DNA from: Neurospora tetrasperma FGSC 2508
Lineage: Eukaryota > Ascomycota > Sordariomycetes > Sordariales > Sordariaceae
Assembly: GCF_000213175.1 (NCBI RefSeq)
Contig: NW_009799101.1
Coordinates: 4,522,940 to 4,586,939, forward strand
DNA: 64,000 nt
Direction of reading: 5' to 3'
In this document: positions 21,994-33,344 of the stretch, piece after piece
Position numbering within the stretch: the stretch's first letter is position 1
Layout of the letters: every line of letters starts with the position of its first letter
Position numbers and translations under genes: made by a program
The notes under the pieces: generated by a model
What the model saw: only the letters and a program-made list of their open reading frames with translations
Told to the model about the DNA's origin: nothing
Database searches by the model: none

Positions 21994-23235
21994 ACTCGGC
22001 GGCCCACGATTGAGATTCAGCTGCTGTTCTCTAGGCAGTCTCAGGGAAGGTGGAGATACAACGCTTGCCAGGCTTGAATCTGGAAAGAATGGTCGTGTTT
22101 GAGGCGGAGGGACGAAGAAGTAACAGAATTTATATAGATCTCGAGAGCAAGATGGCTTCCAAATTTCCATCGTCCCATTTACACTTCACTTTCCTCTACC
22201 CAGAATGACAAGCCGTGAGAGTGGCCAAGCTGAGTGAGTGTCTCAGAGGGATGATCCTACCGCTTCACGTAAATGGGAGAGTACCTAAACGAAGTGGAAG
22301 TTCCATCCAAGTGTCTTGTACGAACGAACATTTGAAACTTTGTTTGCTCTGTGATGATGCCGTCTGATGGAACGGGTGTTCAACCTTGGGGTTTTGTCCG
22401 TTGACGCTCTTTTCTCTCTTCGTCTTTTTCTGAATTCCACTTGTCATCTTGAACAGCGGATTGTTCGTACCGAGGATAAAGCTCGTAGACGTAAAGTCTG
22501 GTGTGCATCAACGCAACAACGGTTACGAGGTTGTCAACCTAAGACTTGTACCTCTAGAGTGGATACAAAGTCTCCATAGCTCTAGGTACCTAGCTCGAAA
22601 ACAGCCCATCATCTAAGCCCTATCCAGATCGGGAGCCATAGATGTAGAGGCACCCTCATCTTTAGAGGTACCGAATAGAAAGTTGCTAGTGGAATGACCA
22701 TTGCATGGAGATCCAAGTCCCACTTGGAACCATCATTTTCACCCTCTCCATCGACTTGGACACTCCGAGCCGTCTCTGCGCGGCGCTCTGTCTCATTTAT
22801 ATTGCCTGCGTGGAGAATAGGTACCTATGGAGACTCAAGACCATCCGTCATGTTGTTCGTTTCCTCTCAGTAAACACAATCTGCCAAATAGGTATCAAGC
22901 CATGAATAGCGGAATGTTTGCTCGATGTACCTTCGGTCAGAGATGTCTTACGACAATCATCCCTCTAGGTAAGATAGGTATAAATACCCTACCTAGGTAC
23001 CTGTTAAGCCGATGCCTGGAGTTCGACATGTCTTCCGTCTACCTACTATAGATTCAATCAAGATCTTGATCCTAACATTCTTCTCCCTTCCATTCTATAG
23101 TGCACCCTCCAATTCTGCTACCTTCTGTCTCCATTTTTTTTCTCCAACAATCCAGTCCGTTTTGTTCTAACCTCACTCCGGCATCTGCCAGCCTCAAATG
23201 TTCTCTTGGGATGAAGGGAACCTACAATAAAACTT
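21994..23235. other. spacer, no gene seen
   Basis: Over 1.2 kb with no supported gene. Several CCTCTAGAGGTA-like short motifs occur (about 22550, 22660, 22815). The minus frame extends the first exon of chromodomain gene B to another ATG at 22170, but that stretch looks like leader sequence. Confidence 0.45.
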
Positions 23236-23360
23236 CAAGGTTGACCGGAAAACCAGTCGACCTGAGAGTGAATGGGTGAATTTGACAGTGGAGGAATGCA
23301 GTATCTTGATAACAGGTTTCCTGAAGGGTCACATTGTAATAGAGCACTGTATAAATGGCG
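23236..23360 (+). promoter_or_regulatory. duplicated promoter module, copy 1
   Basis: A block around TCAAGGTTGACCGG ... TGAATGGGTGAA is followed about 75 bases later by GTATAAATGG (about 23349). The same order recurs before paralogue 11. It precedes the ORF at 23563 by roughly 210 bases. Assignment as a core promoter is inference from the TATA-like site and position. Confidence 0.45.
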
Positions 23361-23562
23361 CCTCTCCTGTGCTCCCTTGGCGGCGCTGAACCTGTTTCCC
23401 ACCTCTCCTCGTGCTCTTCTCAGCCGCATCTTGAAATACTTCGGAGATTGGAGCATTTTTCAAGCATCGCGCTTCCTACCTCTACCTACCTACCTAGGGT
23501 ATGTAATCTCAAGAACAATCTAGTAAACATGTCCTTATTCCTAACTCGACCCTCACAGCGCC

Positions 23563-24000
23563 ATGGAGCCACATCAACCCCAGCCTCCTGCTGAAAGCGA
23601 TCTCACCGCTCCGATCACTCATCGGCTCGAGGGACAAGAGCTTTATAGGGCCATTCTCAGGACTGTTGACCTCATAGATCACTGCGCTTTGGCTCGGTCC
23701 ATGCTACAATTTCCGCAGGGCCTTTCTGATGAGGACCAGATGCGGCACCTCCAGGCATGTGCAGTCTTCAGTGCTGAGGCTATGGCCGCTCTGGAATTGG
23801 AAGTCAACGAGGTCAAAGTGACAAAGTACCAGTCAGCTGTCGGATTTCTTAGGTACTTCGCGCTTGGTAGCAGACCCGACATTGCGCACGTCGTCTCCGT
23901 ACTTGGAAGGGACGCGAGCAATCCCACCAGAGAGACATTTGCTCACCATCTTTCCGGTCTCAAAGCTACCTTTAACTACATCAAGGGCCCCTCAGCCTAG
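23563..24000 (+). mobile_element. ORF carrying a Ty1/Copia reverse-transcriptase fragment
   Basis: An open ORF of 145 codons with ATG at 23563. Residues about 85-142 match the C-terminal end of Copia-type reverse transcriptase: the order YQSAVGFLRY, RPDIAHVVSVL, SNPT, then a FNYIKG end. The first 80 residues are Glu/Ala/Leu-rich and do not look like Copia. The element itself is a fossil: only this one fragment is present, with no LTR, integrase or Gag nearby. Because the frame is open and preceded by a promoter-like module, capture into a host ORF is possible but unproven. Confidence 0.6.
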
Positions 24001-24364
24001 CGCTGGAGTTGTCGGAAGATCTAAGCGATCTATACCTGAGCGTATATGACAACAGGAACCTCAATGTCAGCAGCGGTATTTGCACGCAGGGATTTTCTTC
24101 CTACTAGCACTTGGTCGAGAGGAAGCATGATAGAACGAACTGACCTTGAGTCACTTGGCACATGTAGCTAGCTCAAGTTCAGCAGCTGCTTGTTCTCAGA
24201 TTTCCCCACGATCGAACTCCCATCCTTGAACAGATCCCGTCTTCGAATGTGGTTCTTTCGCCCGTGATATAATCTTGGTTAGCTGATGAGGTTTATCTTC
24301 AGTTAGGCTCCCTTCAGTTTGAACCTTCTTGGTGTCTTTGCCGCGTGGAGTTTTGAGGTTGCCA
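24001..24364. other. spacer, no gene seen
   Basis: Nothing recognised. Confidence 0.4.
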
Positions 24365-24485
24365 GGTTCAAGGTCGACCGGACAACCTGGCGGGTGAATG
24401 GGTGAAGGCGACAGCACATTTTCCTCAATGGACTGATTTGTTGGGGCTACGAACCTGGAATGCACCCTACCTATAAAATATACCT
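24365..24485 (+). promoter_or_regulatory. duplicated promoter module, copy 2
   Basis: CAAGGTCGACCGGACAACC...TGAATGGGTGAA followed about 80 bases later by CCTATAAAATATACC (about 24470) and ACCTCTACCTCT. Order and spacing match the module at 23236. It lies about 170 bases before the ATG of paralogue 11. Confidence 0.5.
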
Positions 24486-24648
24486 CTACCTCTCCTGGAA
24501 ACATGCAACATTTTCTTTCGCTCATGCTTAGAGGTACCTACCACCGAAATCGCATCTTCGGACTCTTTATGTTGAAACGACAGAGCATCATCACCGCATA
24601 CGAGAAACCGTAGATTCCATCATTCCAACGCCAATCAGGATCGTTACC

Positions 24649-25530
24649 ATGGCACCCTACCAGAACATAAAGCCCGCCGGCACTTGCCCGCACTCTCCGG
24701 CACCAAGCCCTCTTCCTCGCTCGGTCCATCACCGTATCGAGCGTCAACATGCCTCTTCCGCCGTCGACAGGACCGTCGCCACCAGACGGCAAGCCAGCTT
24801 CGCCCATCACCTTTGCGACCTGCACATGGAAGTCCTGGCTGCTCCCACCTCTGAGCAAGCCCATCCAGTCAACCATCGGTCAGCGACTCCGAATCGTCAC
24901 CAGGCCACCGTATGGGCTGATCCTCCGCAGAGGCTCACCGCCAATGCCCTGAGGATGTTGGATGTTCTCACTTCCCCATCCCCCATATTATCAGCCCAGG
25001 ACATGGAGTCTTCTGTCGATTCTGACTCAGTCACTTCCTCCTCTTCCGACGTTGCCGCTGTCGACTCAGATTCCGACCCCCGCGGTTCCGCATCTGACGA
25101 TTCAGCTAGTGCTGCTTCCGTTTCTGAGGGTGACAACTCTGATACCGACCCAGTGGTTGCTGGACCACCTCTCATCTGGACGCGCAGCGATGTTTGTAAG
25201 CTCAAAGACTGCAGAGTCCTGGCCTAGCAGCCCGGGGCCCGTACGTGCTTCGAACATTTGCCCACCAAACTGAGCAGGGCCAAGCGGGATTGGATCGGAT
25301 CCCTCCAAGCTCAAGGTCTTTATGTCTGTACCAGGCGCTACGATGCGCCGGTTGGCACTGCGAACACCCTTTGCAGCGCGTGTGACCAGCGCGGCAGGAA
25401 GGCAGTGGCGGACTGGACCAGATATTGGGCGTCTGTTCTTGCTTGGGTTGAGGAGACCAAGAGTCAGGAGCAGGACGGCCATCCGCAGTGGATGGGTACC
25501 CTGAGTCTGTTAGGGGAGCAGGAGTTGTAG
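24649..25530 (+). CDS. UAG-finger paralogue 11
   Basis: The ATG at 24649 is in strong context (TACCATGG). The first 192 codons end in a long Ser/Asp-rich acidic tract (residues about 118-172). The finger is C-x4-C-RVLA-UAG-QPGART-C-FE-H with UAG at 25225. The frame continues 100 codons: KLSRAKRDWIGSL, a ribbon in which the first pair is reduced to one Cys (YVCTRRY) but the second pair CSAC is kept, then a Trp-rich tail to TAG at 25528. A further 19 open codons follow that terminal UAG before TAA. It is preceded by the duplicated promoter module. Loss of a ribbon Cys suggests relaxed constraint on the second ribbon in this copy. Confidence 0.72.
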
Positions 25531-26952
25531 GCTGGAGGCGGTTATGGTCAAGCCGCCGAACAGATCCAGGGCGTTGATCCGGAGTAAAAATGCTCATGGT
25601 CCCATCAACAGCGGCTATCTTCTCCAGCTCAATCCTCCGTCCTCGCAGTTCGACGGAGATTCCGGACAAGAGCAGCTTGATAACTCATCAGGGGGTCTGG
25701 TTTTGAGAAGAAAGATAAGAGAACTTGATCGGGGGAATTAGGTAAAGAAGAAGGTTTGCCAGGGCGGATGGGATGCGGAGGATTGAAAAATCGCTGAAGG
25801 ATTGGGAAATGGACTCCGCAAAGGAACGTACCTCCAGGAGTCTAGGTTGGCAGACATGGAACGATCTGGGGTTGATTGTTCTGAGGCAAGAGCAGCCATG
25901 GCTTCCTCTCCTTGTTTGTAGAGATACTTTCCCTTTTTCCTCCTCAGTTGCAACTCCCTTTCTTCCATTATCTGTGGCCTCGAGTGTTCGTTGTTTCCTT
26001 GCAAGTGACGTGACATCACCGAATGAGAACCCTTCTACCTTGGACGCCGTTTGTGATGCTTGACTTCTTGTCCCAGATGAGTTGTTCTCGATTCCAGAAC
26101 TGAAGATCCCAACGGATTGAGTGCGACATATGTCTTGGTCGAGTTTGGGGATGTCCAGAGTCCGAACAAGAGACCTCTCTCCAGGGGAAGCAGATATCGA
26201 CTTGTCTTGTGGACAACTAGACTTACTAGAGTAGTCTATCCCTGTTGCTCGATACGTTTTCCTGCAAGACACGCAGCATCGGAAGGTCAAAATCTGAAGT
26301 TTACGCACTCTTTCCTTGTTAGGTTCAGAACTCACATGTGCAGTACATGTCAATAGGTGGAAGGCAAGTAGTTCCTTGCCGACCCGCAGTTGTCCAGAAC
26401 TACAACTTCCAGAAAAGGTTCCATTTGGATGGGCATCAGGGGAACTCCCTCGGTCACATGCTCAACAGCCCCGGGAATGAAAAGCCCTACACCAAGCCGA
26501 CAAGCCTTCGAAGCATAGAAGCCCTTCTCTTCGGTGATTCCATCCGCATAAGGCAAGATGGACAGAAGATAGACCTCCCCAGCAGCATCCAGAACACTCA
26601 GTTGCAGGTTGATATGGTGTCCTCGGGATCTTACCAGTTGAAAGAACATGTTCACATACCTCTAGAGTTTGAGCCTCTGAGACTTGGGAATTCGAAATCT
26701 GTAGAGACAATGTTGCTTGAGTGTGATGTTTCTACCGTCGATGCTGACGAGGGTTCATGTATACTACATCTTTGGGTCTTTCAGCATAAACGCTATTGAG
26801 GCTCTCGCTTGTTTCCTGAAATGAGTAAATCATTTCTTCCGCCTGAAGCCGTGTATCTTCTTTTGATTTTTTTTCCTCGCTTCGTTCATGTCCAGTGCAC
26901 ACACTTCCCTCACTTGAGCGATCCCCAAACGTCCGTGTATCTCTTGCATTTT
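25531..26952 (-). other. possible spliced minus-strand coding region, unresolved
   Basis: Minus-strand frames at 26655-26350 and 26353-25688 have protein-like stretches (for example HINLQLSVLDAAGEVYLLS). There are plausible intron signals: GTGAGTTC at about 26335 with CTTGCAG at about 26262, and CTGGTAAG near 26635. I could not build one model that keeps the frame through all pieces and I recognise no domain. The plus strand has an ORF at 26338-26799 with no clear character. Confidence 0.25.
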
Positions 26953-28292
26953 CTACTGTAAACCATTTCTATTAAAGTCGTTGTACCCTTGACCATGGTC
27001 CCCGCTTTGTTGTGCTGAACTGGATGAGTGGGCAGGAATGCCAGAACTCGAAAATGCGTTGTCCGAAGGGTCATGGGCTAGAAGGGGTGCGGGTTGATGG
27101 CCAAACGAGTGAGATGGGCTGTAGAAACTGTCCTGAAAGTTGAAGGGCGGACCACCATTCCCTGACCCAAAGGAAGAACCATTGATTGAGTGTCCAGTCG
27201 TGTGAGAGGGTTGAAAATCATTAGGGCCGGAGCCGATGTTGCTCGAAGGCTGGATCTGCAGAATCGATGGCATTGTGACTGGAGTACTTGAACTGCCGAT
27301 ACCCAAAGTATGGGAATGGGAAGTGCTGGGATCGTATGGATGGATCATGACCCCTCCATTGTCGACACTGTTCGATTTTGGCGCCTCATCAACAACATTT
27401 ACTCGAGCGGCATTGTTGGATTTTCGTTGAATTTTTTCCTTAAGACGACACCGTTGACAATGTTGGCTAGGGCCGCTGACATGCTCCGTATGACAACGGG
27501 TGCAACACCAGATCCCCAACGCGTGGAGTGCGTTAATCTCTTTGATGGTGGGTTTGCCTATACCAAAACCGCCGATATGGGACGAACAGCGCTTCGCGCC
27601 CGGCTGCTAGACGAGGGCCATACAGCCGCCCCTGCCATAATATCCATTGCATGTCTCCTGCGAAACGATAGGAGGGCCAGCCTGAACTCTGCAAGGGGCT
27701 TGATTACTGGTACTGCTTTGAGCGATAGAATGACCAGCAGGAGAGGCGACTGATTGCGAAAGATGACCCAGTGTAGCCGGACCGAGGGCCTCAGGCGCGA
27801 CAACAGCCTGGTGGGAGGCAGAGGCAGTTGACATGGATGAAACACTAATGTTCTCGTAGCCACGGTTGTCATCTATGACTATTCGATTAAACATCTCATG
27901 GATATTCGGGAACTGGCTTGAAAGGGCGACTAGCTCTTCGTAGGTTTCGGGAAGAGCGCCGTTCTCTATTGCTTGCAACTCCTCAGGCGTCAAAGGTTCC
28001 TGCAACAATCTCTCCAGTATGGCGCTGTATTCTTCGTCGGTGATAACGGTATCAGACGGTCCAGGATCAGAAACGTTTGACGAGTTCGGAGTCAGGTCGT
28101 TATTGAAGCCGTAGCCATTGTTTGCGGCTCGCCCTGGAGTTGGGTGGTGCTGGAAAGAATATGCATATTAGCTTGCGCTCATGACAACTTGTGTGAAGCC
28201 AATGTGGGAAAGTTTACGTGATCAACTTCTGAAGGACTCTGGTCCGAATTTTCAGCAGGTCGTTGACTTCCGGAGGACTTGTTTGTTTCCAT
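26953..28292 (-). CDS. UAG-finger paralogue 12, minus strand, spliced
   Basis: Two exons: 28292-28218 (25 codons, start METNKSSGSQ) and 28149-26953, with a 68-base canonical intron (GTAAAC donor, GCTAAT branch, TTCCAG acceptor) that keeps the frame. The N-terminal 205 residues are acidic and Ser-rich. The finger is C-MALV-UAG-QPGAKR-C-SS-H with UAG at 27609-27607. The frame runs on 217 codons: INALHALGIWCCTRCH...CQRC, a Lys/Arg stretch, then a long Ser/Gly/Asn/Pro-rich low-complexity tail to TAG at 26955. This is the only member on the minus strand and the one with the clearest intron, showing that the gene is built to be transcribed in this orientation. The downstream tail is much longer than in other members. 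Confidence 0.78.
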
Positions 28293-29138
28293 GACGTTCT
28301 TTTCTAGCAGCTACTGGAGGAACTGTGGTGTAGATGGTGGTAAGGAAAGTGATACCTCTGTTAAAAAGTGAAAAAAAACAAAAAAAAAACATGAATGATC
28401 CGGTTACCGATGACAGCAATGAGCAGAGAAACAAGAAGCAAAAGATTGGGTTCGTGTTGGCCTTTTGTTGTTTGATCTCAAGATGGGTGATTCTTGCCTT
28501 TACGACGGTTCTACACCTGGAGGTTCCTTCTCGCCGGTAGAAAGCCCATGTAAGGTACTCTACACATCTCATTGTTCTTTCTCAACAAAAGCCAGTCCCC
28601 GACCTAGTCTTTCTTACCTGCCTAGAGGTTCATATTTTTCTATTCTTGCTATGAGTTCACTTTTCCATCCTTGTTGTTTGGAAAGACAAGCAAAGAACAA
28701 GAGCCATGCGACATTTTCTTCACTGTCGCGACAATACCCCGGCGTCTGAAAGATATCGACGCACCCTGAGTTTTGCCCATCATCCCAACCATGAGTTCAG
28801 CCCGAAGATCAAGGAATCACCAAATGGAGGCTGTTGGTTACGTCCGAATATCTGCCTTTGTCCAAGAACTCCCTTCAAAACCTTCAAGTCGCCATCATGT
28901 CGTCCGATCGTCTGACAGTTAGGTTGACTAGGTCATTCATTTGCATCTTGTGCGGAACGATGCTTGCTATTGAAAGGAGATGGCTGATCCTGATGCTCCA
29001 GCTTCCTCCATTCATAACTATATATTTTCCCCAGTCAACACTGCCTACCAAGTGGCAGCACTCTTCAGGATATCGCTACGGCCTTGGACTCAGGAAAAGA
29101 TCGAGTACCACGGTTCTTGAGCAAACGAGAAAAATCCA
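28293..29138. other. spacer, no gene seen
   Basis: Contains A-rich runs at 28372-28390 and no supported gene. The sequence just left of it is the promoter side of paralogue 12. Confidence 0.4.
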
Positions 29139-29640
29139 TCAACATGTCATCTTCCAACACCAAGGAAATCCCCTGCCCATGGTCGGACCCCCTCCGCCGC
29201 TCCCTGTTTTCAGGGCGCAAGTCCGCATCGGAGTACAGCGAGCGCTTATTCCTTCCGCCACTTCAGCGCGGCCAAGATCGTATATCGGCAGTCTGTATCG
29301 ACGACAACAAGGAAAGTGGTATCGACGACGCAACTCGACTCTTCAACAACACTAAAGTGCCTCCGAGCTCCATGCTCGACCCGCATCTCTTGGCCTGAGA
29401 GCACGGAGACATCTATGCAGACGACTTCGGTTTTGACGACAGCACCGGTACCTCTGTAGAGAATGGCGGCATCACGGGAGCCTCAAGCAACCATTCAGAC
29501 CACAAGTGGTAATCTTTGGCCTTGTCTCCTTCCGGAGCCTTGACCATCCTTGACCCCCTCGATATCGGCTCTTCTGCGCTGGAACCAGGTCCGGCTTCAG
29601 GTCAAGGCCTCTTTGCTGATAACCGCACATAGAGCAACGT
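29139..29640 (+). pseudogene. decayed acidic ORF, possibly N-terminal relic of the family
   Basis: A frame starting MSSSNTKEIP at about 29144 runs through Ser/Asp-rich sequence with three in-frame stops (TGA, TAA, TAG at about 29396, 29510 and 29630). It contains YADDFGFDDS, an acidic-aromatic stretch like the family N-termini. No Cys/His module follows. Membership in the family is a guess from composition and position. Confidence 0.3.
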
Positions 29641-31689
29641 CAGAAAATTTCGAGGTGGTGAACGACGCTGACTCCGAACATGATGCCAACCAACGTGCGC
29701 AACGAAGAGCAGAACAAAATGGGCGCTGCGTTGGAATGGTAAGGAAACAGAGGGTATTCCGCTGAGCGAGGAAAATCGATCTGAAATTGCATATTCCATT
29801 AAAATTTCAACCTCGCTTGGAGGGGAAGAGGTAGCCACCATGTTCTCGTCCTCTCGGGGAAATTAGGAGTGGGAAAGCTAGTGCGAATGGCGAGCAAACC
29901 GAAACCCGCTTCAAGATTGCCATGATTCATTCCCTTTGTGCCTCCGAAGCGTGATGTTTGCGAGGTGGGAAAAATGTATGACTCCTGGCAGGAAAAAGCT
30001 GCGGCAGCTGTAGAGGGCTGCTGTTAGTGAACTATCGCGACACCCATTTTTTCTGAAGACTAACGGATAGTGCATCATCTGTCCAGCGCGCCTACAGCGG
30101 GTTTTAGGAGACGGCCCGCTGATGTTTCCACAAAAACCGGCCGCTTGTCCCAATGCCCCTAATGTAATGTAAACAAAGGAAGGCGACAACAAGGGTGATT
30201 TCTTTGTCAAGCATTCTTTCTATCGTTCGAAGGCAATTGCCCCTGTATTCAATGTTCCTTCAAACAATGCAAGATTATCCCAAATTCAAGTGCCATGGCT
30301 TGATGCAATCTCGCAGCAGCTGCGATGCCTTGGGTGCTGTGTGCGTACCTCCCCATATTCAAGCAGGTGTCAATCCGGATTGCTGCTGCCCAATTTACCT
30401 GTCTCCATCATTGGATCCCCTCCAGTGCAGTTTGCTCGGCCACGTAGATGAGTCAATCATCACCTCTTGTTCGTTGCTGGCCCCCCTCACGTTGTCAGGC
30501 ACAGCTTGCATAAGACGCAGTGGACACTCCCATTTCTGAGCAGGTTCTTCCCCATATCACATTCCATCAACGTGTTCATTTACTCGGCGGATGGAGCTCC
30601 TGCGCAGAGCTGCCCTTCGCTGAGAACATACGGCTACCGTGCCGTCAAGATCCGACCCATGGCGCTCCTCAGCTGTGGCATCTAGGTTCTTGATCCCAGC
30701 CACGCTTCTGCCACTCAAGCGATCCTACTACAACAAGAGCCTCGGAATCTAAGTCTGTTGCATACGGGGCTATCTATGAGATGATAGATCCACACAATTC
30801 CTTCCAAGATGCTTCTCTTTCTGTGCTGCTGCCCCTCAAGTCTCGGTGAATGAACCCGGCCATGATGAACCACAGCGGATACTTCCATTTTGTTTCTGTT
30901 GCTGACTTCTTATTGTCCGTCAAAGGCTTGAGGATTCGTCACATTGATTCGTACTCGTTGTGATCGCAACGCCGGAGCCGGGAGACGGCCTACTCGTTGG
31001 CCTTCGAAACCTTCGCTCCTCTCTCGCTGGAACATCGTAATACCTCCATTGCCCGATGCCTGTCTCTACGATGGAAGTCATCAAGCCAGATTGCAACGGA
31101 CAAAGAAAGCTTCCGTTGGCATCCGAAGCCCCCAATAAACAAGAGGCTCGAAGCAATAATTGATACTAGATACGTGGAAGCAATGGTCACGTCAAACCGA
31201 TGATCGTTGATCTTGTCGAGAAGAGTCTAGCGTATATATCAAGAGATCAGGTTTGGATCTATCTGTCCGTGCTTAGGTAAGTTTCTCCTCCCTGCCTGAC
31301 TTCGTCCAACTCGTCTACATTTGCAACACCCTGATGCCACACATGAAACGATCTCTCCGCTCCCCATCACTAGCATTTAACTATCGGAGATTCTACGATG
31401 TCTCAACACAGGACATGCTCTTGTTTGTCAAAGACAATGCCTTGCTGTAGCGTTTCGTCCGAAGTCATCTCGAAGGTGGTCAGTGCTTGACTTGTCAAGT
31501 CAACAGCTTGGCTGCCACCACATGGCGAATACAGCGGGATCAACTCTCACAATGGGATCCTTGGCGCAGCAGGAAGCTTCTATACTGATAAACAACAACA
31601 AAGACCCGACTAGCAGATGAAACGAACAGTCTGGGAATTCTTCATATCTTCCGATGGGCTGCAGGTTCCTGTCAATCATAAACAAAATC
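29641..31689. other. long spacer, no gene seen
   Basis: Two kilobases without a supported gene. Short ORFs on both strands lack any conserved motif. No RNA gene is recognised. Confidence 0.5.
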
Positions 31690-31790
31690 ACGAGTTATCC
31701 CGATCAAGGTGGATGATAAGCTTCCGTCTCATCTCAGTCAAGATAGCCAGCAACCACACAATAGGAACAATGGGACTCGAATAGCAGGAT
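31690..31790. repeat. duplicated upstream segment, copy 1
   Basis: Resembles 33010-33108: both carry CGTCTCATC-C/T-CAGTCAAG, then ATAGGAACAATGGGA/ATAGGAACAATAGGA, then a GAATAGC-A/G-GGATGA block in the same order. Each copy lies upstream of a related family member (14 and 15). Confidence 0.6.
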
Positions 31791-31807
31791 GATGAGATCC
31801 CAAGATT

Positions 31808-32192
31808 CCTCGTTACAAGGCCGGGCACAGTCCCATCAACGACTTTCATACCAACCTGCAGCTCGGTACCAACCTCCATCCCGCTGACCAGCTCCTTACC
31901 CCTACCACGCAGCCTCCTGCTGTTCCACCCATCCATGACCCGGGTCCAGTTGCAGACACCATCGCAACTCCCGTTGCCGATATCGACCTCAACGACATAT
32001 CCACTTGCAAAAAGGTCCTCAAAGAGCAACGCGAAGCGCGCCTTGATCACTGAGCGCCTAATGAGAGGCGAATGGACCTGCAGTGGTAGAAACTGCTGCG
32101 TGGTGGATATGCCTAATACGGTCTGTGTCGATTGTAGGCAGAGAGGCAGGGACTATCGTGAGTCCAGAAGACGAAGAGCGAGAGTGGTCTGA
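31808..32192 (+). pseudogene. UAG-finger fragment 14, UAG finger deleted
   Basis: One frame holds an N-terminal piece ending VADIDLNDISTCKKVLKE, closely like DFDISVFKKVLG in paralogue 15. The C-terminal ribbon (AKRALITERLMRGEWTCSG...CVDC, basic RESRRRRARVV end) lies in another frame, ending at TGA 32190. The stretch that should carry C-x4-UAG-x6-C-x2-H is missing. It is therefore a broken duplicate of the gene at 33345. Confidence 0.65.
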
Positions 32193-32342
32193 AGGATTTT
32201 GAGGGAAGTAGCTCCAAGGCTGGTAAGGATGGAGGTTACCTATACGGGATCAAGGACATTCCAGCTGCTGGTGGCATGTTGTCTGGCGAGGTCTATAAGA
32301 AGACGAGAAAAAAAACCTGCATCAGGCCCGTCGGATAGAAAA

Positions 32343-32939
32343 GAGTAACCCTCCCCGCACCCTATGCTTTCCTACTGGCACCCTCCCCCACCCAGATGTC
32401 GGCTGTCATGTAAAATATCGAGTTTTAGCTGTAAATTTCCATATTTTCAATGTCTAGTAACATTTGTAGCTGGGTCACCCACCTGTAAATGCGTCCCCAT
32501 GACTCAAATCTCGCGATATCTCTTAGTGTTGAATGTCTATTTCTACCTTATTTATAGTCTAAGAGGAGGAGGAAACGCGACGGCGGCGGCGTTGTCCCTG
32601 GTTGTATTGAGGCATTTGTACGATTGTCAGCGTTTGAAAGTGATAAAAATCAATTAATTTGAGTAAGATTATATACGTTGCGTACGTTGAGTGTAAATAA
32701 GTATAGCGTAATGGGTGCAGTATAAGTGCCAGTATGGGTGCAGTATGGGTACAAATGACCGTGTGAAAAAGAGCGAAAGAAATGACCAAGTTAGAGGGGA
32801 TGTTGCGTGCATTTGAAAGACGAAATTTTGCGGGTAAAAACGGGATTTTCAATGTCAGGTGTCATCAGCTGGACCGCCCCATTTTTCTGGGTGGGGGAGG
32901 GTGCGAATAGGAAAGCATAGGGTGCGAGGAGGTTTACTC
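32343..32939. mobile_element. hAT-like MITE with long terminal inverted repeats
   Basis: A 597-base element with imperfect inverted repeats of about 54 bases (32343-32396 and 32886-32939), starting GAGTAA and containing CGCACCCTATGCTTTCCTA and ACCCTCCCCCACCCAG on each side. It is flanked by a perfect 8-base target-site duplication ATAGAAAA (32335-32342 and 32940-32947). The interior has GTGCAGTATGGGT-type subterminal repeats and no transposase. Eight-base duplications are typical of hAT elements; the TIR start is not the classical hAT CAGNG, so a related superfamily with 8-base duplications is possible. It separates the duplicated units of fragment 14 and paralogue 15. Confidence 0.85.
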
Positions 32940-33009
32940 ATAGAAAAATACGTCTACGGTTGGGGGGTTACAAGGACTTTCATCTTCGACCATTTCGTTC
33001 TACATAGAA

Positions 33010-33108
33010 GTAAACTTGGCCGCCGTCTCATCCCAGTCAAGGAGGCCGGCGATCAAACACATCCATAATAGGAACAATAGGAGCTCGAGCTGAATAGCGG
33101 GATGAGAT
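33010..33108. repeat. duplicated upstream segment, copy 2
   Basis: Partner of 31690-31790, some 240 bases before the start of paralogue 15. Confidence 0.6.
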
Positions 33109-33171
33109 TGCAAATGTCCCAGTTGCATTCACTGTTCTTGAGCCTCGAATGTATTACAAACCCACCTATGG

Positions 33172-33192
33172 ATTGCCTACCTCTAGAGGTAT
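33172..33192 (+). promoter_or_regulatory. CCTCTAGAGG palindrome overlapping TATA-like site
   Basis: TACCTCTAGAGGTATAAATTG lies about 160 bases before the ATG of paralogue 15. The palindrome CCTCTAGAGG joins directly to TATAAAT. Half-sites of this palindrome recur before several other genes in the window. Confidence 0.45.
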
Positions 33193-33344
33193 AAATTGAA
33201 CTGTACAGACGTTGCTGTTGACCTTTCCTTCGTCTACGACTCTACCTCAAGTCCGTAGAGGTATCTTCGTGACACACCCAAAAAGTCACCTCGAGCAGCT
33301 CGGGAGAAACAAAGTCCATCGAAAATAATATCAACAAGATCAAA

